A DNA stretch of 64,000 nt from Lamellibrachia satsuma (GCA_033239005.1 BSQZ01000006.1:10609162-10673161); one strand, 5' to 3'. Positions 42,801 through 53,779 are shown, counted from the stretch's first letter. A program made the numbers and translations. The notes: generated from the letters alone by a model not told the origin.

Positions 42801-45800
42801 GACTGAACAGATCGTTTACATGGGTCGCATCATAGACTTCCCAGGTGTGTGTGCGGTCGATGTGCACGTTTGTTGCATGGTGGAATATTTACCAGGGAAA
42901 TCAATACTGAGTCTGACTACCAGATCTGCCCAAGGAATAGTGCGCTACTCTCTACAAATACAGTTTTGTGCTGAATCAATGTTGCATGAACGACATTATT
43001 AGATATTACCATTTAACGCAGTTACCGTATTCTACCTAATAGGAGCACAGTACGCTTGAAAATAATTGGGCCATGGAAAAATATCAAGGAATCTGTTCCT
43101 ACAAACATATACCAAAATTTGTTTCTCTAGACAATAAGGTAACTGCTTAACACTAGTAGTTTTATTTTGGTGTCTAGCGTAGAACAACTGAAAAGTGGTG
43201 CCAACTGTTTAACACCAGATGGCGACACTTTTCTGTTTCCAATTACAACGATTGAGCTCATTTGTGGCTGTAGATGGATGGAAAGAACTGGAAATGCAAG
43301 CCCAAAACCACGTTTGCCTGATGGAAAATTATAGATGCTCCAGCAAGGAATGAAAAAGCTAAAGTCAAGTCATGTTTGGCTAATAAAGTTGTAAAATTAG
43401 ACCTCTACGGTACAATTATATTATTGAATGGATCGATGTCTTCATTTGTTAGATTGTAGCATTAGTCATGTCATTTACATCTCAAGAACCATGTGGCATG
43501 CCCGTAGCGAGGTCAGCCTATTGACGAATGCCAAATGAGTCGACCAAAATATTAAGAAAATATGACAGTGAGAGGTAAACATTTACATATTATTCGATAA
43601 TTATTCATACCTCCTTTGTGGTAGGATGGCAGCTTTTCCCACGGTACTTCGGATTCTGCATCTTTAGGTACATCCTGCATTATAAAGAAACAAACATATT
43701 AAATATAAACACCACTGGCAGCATATGTACAAAAAAAAAAAACCTTCAGGGAATTGAGATCAAAGGCACATAAAAACCTAGGCATTCTTGTATGATACAA
43801 GTAACATGGAATATATCTACTCAAGTTCTATGAAAAACATTTATTTCAAGTAAAAGTAAAATGAACTCAGAACTTCCATGTACAAAAGAAACGGATCAAC
43901 GAACAAATAATTGTTTACAAGCATCGAGATGAACAAAGTTTTGTATATTTTTAATACAAAACAGAAAGTGCGCACACTTGTGTTGCTGTATTGACACCAG
44001 ATAGCATGATAGTCAAATATTTTATGACATTGTGTATGTTTGAGCTATTCCCTTTCTGAATGCAGTGAAGCCACACAAACTTGTCTTCCAGAGGAAGTAT
44101 CTTTTCAAGTCAGAAGCCCTGAGTTAAAGTCCACTTAAAGCTTGTGCTAGTTGTTACCAATTCAATATGTTTAATACTGTACCAGTATGTTTAATACTGT
44201 ACCAGTTTGTATTCTGGTTAGAGACCCTTAGAGTACACAGAGCCCTGGACAGGTGCTAATCCACCCTCTCAGCAAACAATAATTAGCACTGCTACAGCCA
44301 CAGACACACAGCATGCTTTCCTTTCCAAGACAGATTATGCAACTACAGGCAGGGAGACCTTGTGGACACTGTCTAATGTCTTTATATAATAAAAAATCAT
44401 GTACCCTCTGTTAAGACAAGAACCCAAATCAATTTGAATAGAACACATTTGAAAGAGTTTATAAATATAAACATCTATATAAATGTCTATATACCAGATC
44501 AAAAAATTTATTTAATTTTTTTTAAATCATGATTTTTTTCAACCCTGCAACGATCAAGAGAGGAATAAACCCAGAAAATAAAGACAAAAGACCAAGAAAG
44601 AATGGCTAAGGACGGAGATGAATGGCGTCAACTGCTCTCTGACTTGTGTGTCTGACAGCACAGTGAGGGATTGAGTGTACAAACATAGCTGACATATTTT
44701 ATAGAACCACTTGTAGACTGGAGAACACCATAAATATTAAGAATCATAAGCTGCGTTCACACTTACACCTTAAAACGGTTTAGTTAAAACGTTTTAGTTA
44801 AACCGGTTTACGTTTGAAAGTTGTAAGCGTTCACACATGCAGTAGCTAAACCGTTTTAAGGAGGAAGTTGGTATGCGCACATGCGCAAGCTAGCATAACA
44901 GCCCACGGTTCAGACGATCGGCAATACGCCGATAAATTGTGATATTTCGGCCGTTTCTTTCCAAATCGGCCTGCACACGATCATCTCCCCACACCTCCAA
45001 TAAATGTGTAACTTCCCCATCGTCCCAATTGTCGCGTCGTTGCGTTTGTTTGCATTTTTCTCTGACCGAAGACATGATGGCGCGAAAATGTTGTTTATGT
45101 TTCAAACAGGAAGCGACGAGGCGCGAGATCGAATGCGCATGACTGTGACGTACTTAAAACGTTTTAGCTAATACGGTTGCGTTCACACTTGCAACTTAAA
45201 CCGTTTTAGCTAAAACGGTTTAACTAAACCACCTACTGAAGCGGTTTAGCTAAACCGGTTTAGCTAAAACGTTTTAGCGCTAAATCGCGTTCACACATGT
45301 ATTTTCGGACTGGATTAGTTAAAACGTTTTAACTAAACCGTTTTAAGGTGTAAGTGTGAACGCAGCTATAGACTACATTATTCACACAAACAGCTCTCAG
45401 TCTGAACCACAGCCGACTCATTTCAGTGCTATGTAGATGTGCAGCTTTGAGAAACCCAGACCAGTTGCTGAGAACATGCCTACATGGGCTTCACTGTGGT
45501 GTTGAGAATAGTAAAGATCAATCGCATTGGAAATATAATACTGAAAATGGATATGTTTTAAATGGGATATCAGCCACATTTGAAGACTACCACACTTACA
45601 TTGTGTACTGACTGAAATGTCTAGTGGCTAGTTGACATGATATAGGCACGAGCCAGTGACTGTAGCTTCTCTTGTGCATGAAGACATGATATACCAGGGG
45701 TCGCATGTACCTGGCAGTTGTTTTGGCTGCCATATTAGGGGGAGCATCTCATAGGTTGATTATTACATATAGAAACAATGACAAACTTTTACCAAAACAC

Positions 45801-47519
45801 GACAGCATGTTGACAAAAGAATTAATATTAACACATTTGATTGTCAGAAGATTCAAAATACACATTTCCGGACGGTACAGCATTGAAAATTGTCAAGATA
45901 ATTACCATGCAATAAACCATAATGACCCTTATGTGGATTTATTACCACTACATTTATTATAAATTGAAAGATGCTTGGTGTACATAATTAGCATCATGCA
46001 TTGATCGCCGCAATTATCATTAAAACGACTCCAACTCTGCCAGGTGTGCACATATGAGATTGTCTTATGGCCACTTTTCCCAGACAATAACGTTAAAGAA
46101 GAACTATTTTGCGGTGCTCGCTGCTTTAGAAATTAGAATACGACGACTCAGACGCTTCGGTGCTGGTTTTCTTCCGTGACAGGTTTTTAGGTGAAAATGC
46201 AGAAAAGGCCACTTTTTAAAGCACAAGGAGCTCCCAACCATGCTGTTAGATTCTTTAGAAGGAAATTGTTAGGAATAAAACCCTTCAGTTGCCGGTAAAA
46301 CGATACCATGGTAGGTTTGATGCACACAGTCTTTGCACATTTACTTAACTGGTACAAGAAACAAATTCTTACAACGTACTAGGCATAGCCACAGATTCCT
46401 ACTGTGTAGAAGAGGCGGTCCAAGGTGTTGAAAACTAACCCATCAATTCGGTCCTTCTGCTACATATCTGTGTCGGAACTTATAACTTAAGATTGAAACC
46501 TGACACACACTAACCATTTCACATGAGTATTCCGTGACATACCATCTGCACATTGGCACCAAGAAACAAGTAATATGCTCCAAATAATTGATTATGAGTA
46601 CATTTATCGTGACTACCCTGGTAGTGGGTAATATTTTCCTAAATCAGCCTGCGCAGGACATCACGTGATGTTATGGTTTTTATCACAAAACGTCATAATT
46701 TTATATTTATGCATGGTTATTGTCAATATATAAGAATGCATACGGACATGAAATGTGTTTAATGTCCTGTTTATCAGAATTTTATAAGGTTCCAAGCTGG
46801 CTCTGAAACGAACGTCTTTGGTCAGCAAGATGTTCACCTATATATATAGCAAACTGGAAGATTTAGGTAGACATACAAGCAACCCCGTTAGACCTAGAGC
46901 CACATGTTTACCCTTTGTTCTATTGTTCAGTGAATAAAACATAAGAGTCAGAAGGAATTAGTTATTTCCAGTGAGTGGTCACACATTAGATTCCACTGAT
47001 GGAATCAAGTAAAGCTTGGGGGTCATTTGTGTCGAGACTTGACAGCTACTTTAGTTTCTGTGTGTGATAACTAGCCGGTGCACTGGGGGTTCAGGGTCTA
47101 TCGCTGAAAACTTGATAGTCCAATTTAGTTCAGTGATAGGACAGGAATGCAACTACTGAGGGTAGGCACCTTATAAACTAGACCTTTCACCCGAAATGCA
47201 GTATCCCTACAAATAGAAGGCTCACGCTGCTGCGTGCCATTTTTGTATCTCGGTCGTCATGGTATTCAGTTGAATTACTTTCTTTAATTAATGTTTGTTT
47301 TACCAAATGAGTGAATTGTACACAAAGCGACAGTTTTAAGTTTGCAGTGTGGATGTGGATTAAATAATGGAAGGTAAATGTCAGATCATGTATTTGTTCA
47401 TTAGTGAAGGTTTCATTGCAAAATACATGTACTAATGAATCATGGCAGATGGCAACAAGTTGAAATGTAATTATATTAGGCAAGGTTCACAATCGTTTAC
47501 ATTTACGTATTCATGCAAA

Positions 47520-47580
<61 letters not shown>

Positions 47581-48183
47581 TATATGACATGCAATATATA
47601 TATATGCTTTGCATAAATATGTAAATGTGAACGACTGTGAACCTTGCCTATTATTGTGTTAAAGTTCTGTGTTAGATTCTTTAGAAGGATAAAGAATAAG
47701 TTAAGAATGTAACCCTTCAGTTGCCGGTAACACGATACCATGGTAGGTTTGATGCAGTCTTTGCACATTTACTTAACTGGTACAAGAAACAAATTCTTTA
47801 AACGGACTAGGCATAGCCACAGATTCGTACTATGTAGAGGCGGTCTACTGTGTCCTTCTGCTACATATCTGTGTCGGAACTTATAACTTAAGATTTAAAA
47901 CTGACACACACTAACCATTTCACATGAGTATTCCGTGACATACCATCTGCACATTGGCACCGAGAAACAAGTAATATGCTCCAAATAATAGATTATGAGT
48001 ACATTTATCATGACTAGCCCAGATAGCAGGTAATATTTTCCTAAATCAGCCTGCGCATGACATCACGTGATGTTACGGTGTTCATCACAAAACGTCATAA
48101 TTTTATATTTACCGGTATGCATGGTTATTGTCAAGTAACTTTAGTCATACATACATATATATACATATATATATATATATATG

Positions 48184-48256
<73 letters not shown>

Positions 48257-51200
48257 TACTGTAACAAATATGTCAAAAATGTTGTGATACAGTGCATGTT
48301 GAGAGATATATATACATGCACTGTATCACGACATTGCACTGTATCACAACATTGTTACATCAAAAAGTACCAACATTTTAAAGTACTAATTCGAAGAGCA
48401 AGGGGTGTCTGAGAATCAGTAAGCTTTGTATGAACAGGTTAATGTGGACAACTGTGAAATGTCCCTTAACTGCCATCTCACCTAATATGTGTATTTATTA
48501 ATACTCTAAATAGTCCACACAAATGTGACATCTGTCAATAGCAAGGTATTTCAGTAATGGGAGCCCTATTTAGTTATCCATCAAGTCACGTTCCGAACAC
48601 TGAACTGAGCCACTGGCAGCAATTCAAGTATTTCCTCTCCAGATCTATGCCTCTTGCCCCAGGCATACAGCTGTGTTATTTCTAATGACAAAGCGTGCAT
48701 TGTGTTACATGATAGAGCAATTACGGTAGTTGAGAAGCAGCAATAGGAGGCTGATTTACTCCTGCTGACATCCAGTGGAACAGCTGAGGTCATTGCCTCC
48801 AGTAGGTCTGGTACTGACCAGCGGCTAATGGGGAACAGTCAAATCAAGTCACTGTATTGGTCTGGTTAACAATCAATAAATCAACGTTTCAAGCAAAACC
48901 ATCATCACGTAATCTCTGACCCCCTAACATGAAACTTAAACTTTTTTAACCATCACATATTGTTCATATTCAGCCATCATGGTGTGGTCAGAACCGACTG
49001 TTGGAATTATCTGTGGCGAAGAGAATCTTAGCCGGCCGTCTAACCTGAGTAAATTATTCATTTATGCATTAAAATATGGACATTACATATTAGCACCTGT
49101 TTCAATATAATATATCACAGTGTTGAGACTGGCATATTGACTGACTTGTCTGCTGCAGGGGGAAGACCACAGTAGAAAATTGCATTGGTGGCCATGTTAA
49201 CATTTTGTCTGATTATAAGAAAACGTGACCATCAAAAATTCAGAAAAGTTTTGTCAAAATCACATACCTCCAGCTCTTTTAAAATGCTCCGACGTGTCCA
49301 CCAATTTTGACAAAAATAGCCATGTATTCATGCGCTCACGTGGCCCATAGCAAAAAAATTCCCATAAATCCCTCTGCCTGTTAAACTAGCTTCTACAAAC
49401 AAACATGTGAATATGCCTGCTCAATTACACTTATGTCACATCATATGAATTGTTTAAATTCACATATCGCAATTTAATATGCCCTACATTCGTGTGAAAC
49501 AATAAACAGGAAGGTCAACAACGGTCTTTCCCTGCATTAGTTCTGGAGTTCATCTAAGATGGAGGCTTGGTATTCCATGTATGCAGATCAGGTCTCAATT
49601 AATGTCATCTTGTAGTAGTACTGGCCAACACTCCTATGGAGTTAAACGGCCAGTTTGCCGACATGTTCGTCTACTCTCTGTTGTAACACACCCAGTTGAT
49701 TACTTTGGCGTGCGTGTGTTTGGATCTCGTAATCAAGATGTCGTACATTTTCCAAGAATTAATTGGAAGGGAATCACGAAAAAGGAACAGAAACTAAAAA
49801 CACATCTAGGTGAAAGGTTTTTGTTTTAAAACTAGGTTCACTGCTCAAGAGCATTAGGACAAAGACATGATGCACTGAAGGAAGTAATAAATTCTTACAC
49901 AAAGAAAACCAGTTTAGCAAAAAACAGCTGGGTATCAAACAAAGAAACTCACTCAGCCAATAAACAAAACCTACTTACCAAATAGGGGCGTGTGTGTTGT
50001 GTTTGTTTACTCAGAAAATAAACCAGGAGGCAGGAAGCCAGTTGTCTAACTCAACTGGTGGTATTAAGAAAATACTCCAGTGGTGAACAATAAGCTTAAT
50101 ATATACTTGTGTATATTTGGTGGTATTCTTATGTATACTTGGTGGCATACTTATGTAAACTTGGTGGTGTACTTGTGTGCATACTTGGTGGTGTACTGGC
50201 ACTGTGGTTCAATGATTTGGTTGTCACGTCATGACCAGGAGTCACTAAGCTCATATCCCAGGGTGATGCCCAGTCCAACTGTTTTGAAAAAATTGGGTAC
50301 AAATCCGCACAACTTACAATGTACAGCACCTGGCAAAACTAACCATCGTAAAAAAGAATAATAACTTTTATAGGGCCTAAATCAGGAGTCAGAACTTAGA
50401 GGTGCAACAAACAGGAATCATAAGCATGATATCATGAATACAGATGCACAAAAGTCATCATCAGAATGAGGGACTGTTGAGGATATAAGGTGTAAGTAGT
50501 TGTCAGACAGATGATCTGAGCTGTCTAATTGTCCATTGAAATTGGTTCAATTATCTAGAACAAGTGGGGTTTGTTTCATTTTGTTACGGTGCACAAGCAA
50601 AACCTTCCATGAGGCAAGTGTAACAGGATTATGTAGGAAAACCAGGATGTAATGTGACTAATGTCTAGCAGATGATGTGGTTTGCAATGAACTATGCCAG
50701 GCTGGTGCTGCCCATTTGGGCCACGGCATCAGACTTGGCTAAACAAAAGTTACCCATTTGAGCCTATTTGGCTACCAGCATTTTCATTATAAAGCATGCA
50801 GAATACATGAGTGTTTCTTGTTTTCTTTATGCACATGAACAATTCTGGTTAAGGCAATATGTATTTATGTAACTAAAATTTTTTTTGGCTTTAGCTAAAA
50901 AGTTTACAACATCAGAGCTAGCTCAGCTATGTGACGTATCAGGTAGCCAAGTTGCTTTGTAAACTTGTGTAAATGCATTGAATAAAAATACTAACATGAT
51001 GTATAAAAAATATAACAAATGTATAAAAATTAGACAGCATGTAATCAGAAACAATGACTAACTGACATTATTAATATTATAAATACTGCATTATTATATT
51101 AGAACTTTTAATATGAACTACAAAATTATATTCATATTTGGACGTTCCTCAATTAAATGCATTGATTGTAACAGTTAGTATTTAGTCTTAGTAGTTAGTA

Positions 51201-51729
51201 GTACTGATAGATATGTTTTGCGATAAATACCAGGCTTTAATAACTTTAATTTATATGATATTGGTATCATTAATTCATTATTCAATATTGGGTCACCTAG
51301 CTTGACTCCCTAGCCCTAGGCTATAGGCTAGAGTGGGAGTGTCGAAGTGGTGTGGGGCTCTGTCTTTGCCTTGCCTTTGACTTTGTATCACCTCTTTACA
51401 AACACTTAGCTAATATGATCATCGACGGCGATGCTACACTTAGCCTTAGCCTGGCCTATGCTATGGCCAGTATATTGGCATTGTGTACCAATTCCTCTGA
51501 ACCTCTGAAACAAAACATGTACAACGTTCTCTCAAAGTCATCTTACCGTCAACTCCGTGTGCCTGTCTGTCCCGATCAGTTCAGTTCGTTCGCCATCTTT
51601 CTGACTATCCTCCAACAAATTCGGCGCAGCCAAACCACCACGGTCGATTATAATGGGATATTTGTAGTGATGGTTCTTCGCTTGACACAACGCTGTGATG
51701 GCCACAACTAATAGTACGAACAGCTTCAT
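27751..51729 (-). CDS. SPOCK: Testican (SPOCK-family proteoglycan), gene span
   Basis: This gene encodes a secreted extracellular-matrix protein of the testican family, calcium-binding proteoglycans that in animals modulate proteases and growth-factor signalling outside the cell. Eleven exons join in consistent phases to 410 codons (human testicans have about 420-440). In order: signal peptide (1-17), acidic linker, follistatin-type hairpin with four Cys (about 83-111), Gln/Lys-rich linker (119-139), a charged Cys-free stretch (140-203), SPARC-type calcium-binding module (204-314) with two EF-hand loops, and a thyroglobulin type-1 domain (about 345-393). The Kazal domain expected between hairpin and EF-hand module was not found. 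Introns are rich in transposon relics. The last exon's frame is the weakest join. Confidence 0.92.
28525..28689 (-). CDS. SPOCK: Testican exon 10 (thyroglobulin type-1 core)
   Basis: Carries [20 protein letters not shown] followed by [12 protein letters not shown] and GELNC, the QC-...-CWCV-...-C core of a thyroglobulin type-1 domain, a fold that often inhibits cathepsin-type proteases. Acceptor cgttacag, donor GCG|gtgggt, phase 1. Confidence 0.95.
28738..29090. repeat. Degenerate ATCATGATAC-type repeat
   Basis: Imperfect copies of a roughly 20-bp unit built on ATCTGTGTCATGATAC, itself partly palindromic. Located in the intron between testican exons 9 and 10. Confidence 0.85.
29432..29503 (-). 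CDS. SPOCK: Testican exon 9
   Basis: 23 codons starting [12 protein letters not shown], equivalent to the LPCQNEMNRIQ start of the thyroglobulin domain in vertebrate testicans. Acceptor tacttcag, donor TTG|gtgggt, phases 1 and 1. Confidence 0.9.
29891..30712. mobile_element. TTAA-flanked inverted-repeat element, copy 2
   Basis: Same termini as the element at 27166: TTAAAGGGAATGTACA on the left and an eroded inverse ending CTCTTTAA on the right. It is longer because a 15-bp minisatellite has expanded inside it. Its right end lies 28 bp from the splice donor of testican exon 8. Confidence 0.72.
30107..30486. repeat. 15-bp minisatellite
   Basis: About 25 copies of AAAGACAGACCAATA with ACG/ACA/ATA variants. 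Because 15 is a multiple of three, the minus strand shows long open frames of a five-residue pattern (SFIGL and relatives). These lie in an intron and I do not call them coding. Confidence 0.95.
30741..30944 (-). CDS. SPOCK: Testican exon 8 (EF-hand pair)
   Basis: 67 full codons. The first loop [12 protein letters not shown] has all canonical calcium ligands. The second, [12 protein letters not shown], has Thr where Gly is usual. Paired Cys at [10 protein letters not shown] and the EREWCCCF end match the vertebrate WCYCF signature. Acceptor acttccag, donor ATCT|gtaagt. Confidence 0.95.
31375..31520 (+). pseudogene. Non-LTR retrotransposon C-terminal relic
   Basis: With frameshifts the sequence reads like the end of a non-LTR polyprotein ([20 protein letters not shown]). 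It lies close to testican exon 7 on the opposite strand and is too short and broken to be active. Confidence 0.5.
31572..31700 (-). CDS. SPOCK: Testican exon 7 (start of SPARC-type module)
   Basis: Encodes [17 protein letters not shown], matching the first helix of the testican/SPARC extracellular calcium-binding module (CTDKELRNLASRLKDWF in vertebrates). A Lys-rich loop follows. Acceptor gttgacag, donor GCAA|gtcagt, phase 1 on both sides. Confidence 0.92.
31720..34440. other. Testican intron between exons 6 and 7
   Basis: No gene recognised. Local structures are an ATTTAAATC-rich patch (about 32165-32250) and a 40-bp direct duplication at about 32437-32516. Confidence 0.5.
34472..34622 (-). 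CDS. SPOCK: Testican exon 6 (charged Cys-free segment)
   Basis: 50 codons plus a base, from acceptor gattgcacag to donor AAAG|gtgtgt. It starts [12 protein letters not shown] and is strongly charged. It occupies the position where vertebrate testicans have the Kazal domain but has no cysteine. The phase-1 exit fits the next exon exactly. Confidence 0.78.
34640..34830. repeat. Tandem duplication of about 90 bp, AT-rich
   Basis: The string AATAAATATAGTGCAGTTTCC occurs twice, about 80-90 bp apart, with flanking GATAATGAATGA runs. It lies just upstream of testican exon 6. Confidence 0.75.
35205..35745. mobile_element. Fold-back element with arms of about 150 bp
   Basis: Left arm 35205-35355 and right arm 35590-35745 are inverted copies: GTTATACATGGTTTTTG versus an inverse of CAAAAACTATGTATAAC, and CCACTCGTTTTTCGTTCT versus its inverse. 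The spacer holds a degraded ACGC/ATAC microsatellite. There is no coding capacity, so it is a long-armed non-autonomous element in a testican intron. Confidence 0.82.
37376..37417 (-). CDS. SPOCK: Testican exon 5 (14 codons, GC donor)
   Basis: A 42-base in-phase microexon encoding [14 protein letters not shown], with acceptor gtttacag and the non-canonical donor AAG|gcaagt. That donor is the usual form of the rare GC-AG intron class. Support is splice motifs and phase only, so it could be optional or wrong. Confidence 0.5.
37738..38018. mobile_element. Short inverted-repeat element (MITE) with nested insert
   Basis: The ends TATATATTCCAACATCTTAACC and GGTCAAAATGTTGGAATATA are inverted. An internal stretch of about 120 bp (37797-37915) recurs alone at 39787-39905, so it is probably a second element nested here. 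Sequences similar to the left end start near 28165 and 41870. Confidence 0.7.
38473..38536 (-). CDS. SPOCK: Testican exon 4 (Gln/Lys-rich linker)
   Basis: 21 codons beginning [10 protein letters not shown], bounded by acceptor actttcag and donor ACAG|gtttgt. It is basic and Gln-rich, without cysteines. It enters in phase 2 and leaves in phase 0, as its neighbours require. Confidence 0.72.
39953..41076. repeat. 23-bp minisatellite, about 49 copies
   Basis: Unit GCAGTTAAGCAGTAGTGAGTGGT, arranged head to tail with scattered substitutions. A block of variants starting near 40451 recurs at 40681, exactly ten units (230 bp) later. It lies in the intron between testican exons 3 and 4. Confidence 0.97.
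41100..42610. other. Testican intron sequence
   Basis: No gene recognised. It includes a decayed relative of the MITE family near 41870-42130. Confidence 0.45.
42620..42725 (-). CDS. SPOCK: Testican exon 3 (follistatin-like hairpin)
   Basis: Encodes [14 protein letters not shown] and, nine residues on, ECINKK. This matches the C-x-x-x-x-C-...-C-...-C hairpin that starts the follistatin module of testicans. The acceptor gttgaag keeps phase; a nearby AG five bases downstream would break it. Donor CT|gtacgt, phase 2. Confidence 0.82.
43611..43674 (-). CDS. SPOCK: Testican exon 2
   Basis: The acceptor tataatgcag and donor GGAG|gtatga bound 64 bases, encoding [20 protein letters not shown] plus one Gly codon and a base. 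The Trp-containing acidic segment resembles the N-terminal region of vertebrate testicans. Phase 0 in, phase 1 out. Confidence 0.75.
44749..45367. mobile_element. Inverted-repeat DNA transposon with Myb/SANT-like exon
   Basis: A 619-bp element with long terminal inverted repeats. AGCTGCGTTCACACTTACAC opens it and its exact inverse closes it, and the match continues for about 50 bp. ATA flanks both ends as a probable 3-bp target duplication. The string GCGTTCACAC recurs subterminally near 44828, 45178 and 45286, like transposase-binding repeats. Inside on the minus strand is a short Myb/SANT-like frame. No DDE transposase is present. A Harbinger- or IS4EU-type parent is an inference. Confidence 0.82.
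44893..45072 (-). pseudogene. Myb/SANT-like DNA-binding domain fragment inside the transposon
   Basis: From an internal Met, 59 residues run [10 protein letters not shown] to LNRGLLC. The central part, [15 protein letters not shown], then [11 protein letters not shown], has the Trp/Leu spacing of a trihelix or Myb/SANT-like domain. Such domains occur in accessory proteins of Harbinger-type transposons and in domesticated genes. The frame stops where the element's subterminal repeat begins, so it is a lone exon or truncated copy. An exon-like GAACC|GTGGGC lies near its end. Confidence 0.6.
46244..46735. repeat. Direct duplication, copy A
   Basis: About 490 bp starting TTAGATTCTTTAGAAGGA, repeated at 47670-48125 in the same orientation with moderate divergence and small indels. 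No coding content. Testican intron 1. Confidence 0.9.
47479..47653. mobile_element. Hairpin element with (TA)n core
   Basis: Inverted arms of about 48 bp, GGCAAGGTTCACAATCGTTT on the left and its near inverse on the right, enclose a TA microsatellite. TATTA lies immediately outside both arms, a likely 5-bp target duplication. It sits between the two copies of the direct duplication. Confidence 0.78.
47670..48125. repeat. Direct duplication, copy B
   Basis: Second copy of the segment at 46244-46735, slightly shortened by deletions. Confidence 0.9.
48150..48251. repeat. (TA)n/(TATG)n microsatellite
   Basis: TA runs interrupted by TATG units. Immediately downstream (48283-48356) is a palindromic cluster of GATACAGTGCA and its inverse. 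Confidence 0.93.
48420..51540. other. Testican intron 1, 5' part
   Basis: No gene or repeat that I can support, except a short run of TTGGTGGTATACTT-like repeats near 50110-50195. Confidence 0.45.
51547..51729 (-). CDS. SPOCK: Testican exon 1 (signal peptide)
   Basis: 61 codons. [17 protein letters not shown] is a textbook signal peptide with a likely cut after the QA pair. I chose this Met over an in-frame upstream one (51801) because only this start puts the hydrophobic core at the N terminus. The donor ACG|gtaaga leaves phase 0. Confidence 0.85.
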
Positions 51730-52133
51730 CGTCCTTACTGCTTGTCCAAGTAGAAATGAGACGAGACGGTTCCACCAGTAGCCCAACACTATAAAACACA
51801 ACGCCTCACGAGTATGTTCGGCACACTACTGACTCAAAGCACTCACACATAACAGGCCCCCTGTAATTGTTCACCGGAAATGTTTCTTACACGCCTTTGC
51901 ACAAGTACCTGTCACAGCGTTGTTGTTATTACAAGATTGCCAATCAAAGCTGCACACACCAGGCGACATGTGGACATGTGTGTCTTTTGTTTATAGAAAG
52001 CCATCTATTTGATCGCCTTTATGTAGGCTGCCTCAGACACATATCTGTCTATTTTATCCAGAACATACGTCCAGCGGTCTACACTACACACACAGCTTCA
52101 GTGACGTATTTAGTTGGGGGGGGGAGCCTTTGG

Positions 52134-52369
<236 letters not shown>

Positions 52370-52955
52370 AGGCTGATATAAAATCCATTCCAATGATACA
52401 AAATTTACTACTTTATATATTGAGGTAATTATAACAGCCCGATGAATGTCGACAAGGTGGGAATGTCGACAAAATGGAAATGTCGACAAAATGGGAAACA
52501 GGAAGATATATAAACTTTTTTTGACGTCTTCAAAAGAACAAAAACGCAACTCTTGTAAAAGATCATAAAATGGTGAACTTCATTAATTTGTTAAGCATAA
52601 ATTATTAAACACTTGTCAACATGGATTTCTACAGTACCCGGATACATTTAGTTGTTCTTTTTTTGTATTCTTGCCAACTTACCTGGTGCATATGACCTTT
52701 GCATGCGCGTGTCTATAAAATAAAATAAATTAATCGTAGCATAACTATTTGTGTCACTCTTTCATTTCTGTCACTATTAGAAATGTGGATTTGCACTTTG
52801 CCCCACTTGCTGCCTTAGCCTGTGAATTTACGAACATCCTGAACTTTGGCCTACACACGGGCGCTTAATGTTTGCCGCCACGCTTACTCAAACAACGTTA
52901 CATCAACTGTGACACGAGCACATTCACCACTGATTCCTGGAGTCTCAACATTAAC

Positions 52956-53770
52956 AAGAGATTTAACAAGATTTGTCATCCAACCCAAAGGCCCATAATT
53001 ATGGCAACTGGACAAGGAAGCCATTGGCTTATCGAGAGTCCAACACTTTTCATTTACGCGTAATCCGCTCTCCTGAGATATGTGTCAACGTTTTTTTAAA
53101 ACATATTCACGCTGCCAACATTTTTACAACCCGTATACAGTTTGTTCCATTAATTTATCTCTGTGAGAACGAGTACTTCCTGATATTCAATCTGTACTGA
53201 TCCTTTACTAATTTTAAATAAAAATTAGTAAAGGATACCACACTGCTCTGAAACTTTCATATTAGCACTTATTGTTATTCCTAAGTCATTTTCTTTTACA
53301 GTAGTACCTAGAACAGTATCTCCCAAATTATAATGTATATCCAAATCCAAGTTCCCGTGTCCTGTACGTAGGCATTTACATTTCCCAAAATTGAATAACA
53401 TCTGCAATTTTTCAGACCATTTAACTAATTTGTCTAGATCGTTTTATAAAGTGTTAATGTTGTTTATCACCATCAGTTTTAACCTTTCTAAACACTTTTG
53501 TGTCATTCTCAAATTTCAGTGCGTTGCTTGTTATGTTGTCGCCGAAGTAATCGATATATATATATATTAAGAATGATAAAGGTCCTAATATTGACCCTTG
53601 TGGTACCCCACTCAAAACTGATTTCCAATTTGAAATCTCTTCATGCATCTACTACAAAACGTTGTCTTCTGTGAGTCAGCCATTGTTCTATCCCGATACC
53701 ACGGGCTTTTAATTTAAGTAGCAATCTTTGATGTGGCACGAGCCATTTGGGGGAAATGCTTCGTTAGATC
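52956..53770 (-). mobile_element. CR1-like retroelement, degenerate copy
   Basis: Same family as 1690-2759: the 3' tail with TTTAACAAGA motifs, then RT segments. The frame is broken by an internal deletion at about 53220, a short tandem insertion near 53450 and a TA expansion inside the FLIYI codons. The copy extends farther upstream in the element than the first one (to the LLKLKARGIGIEQWL-like region). It is not functional. Confidence 0.88.
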
Positions 53771-53779
53771 AATCACAAT

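Noticed and set aside
51785..51796. TATA box for the testican promoter
   Set aside because: TATAAAA is on the plus strand, opposite to the gene; on the sense strand it reads TTTTATA, so orientation is wrong.
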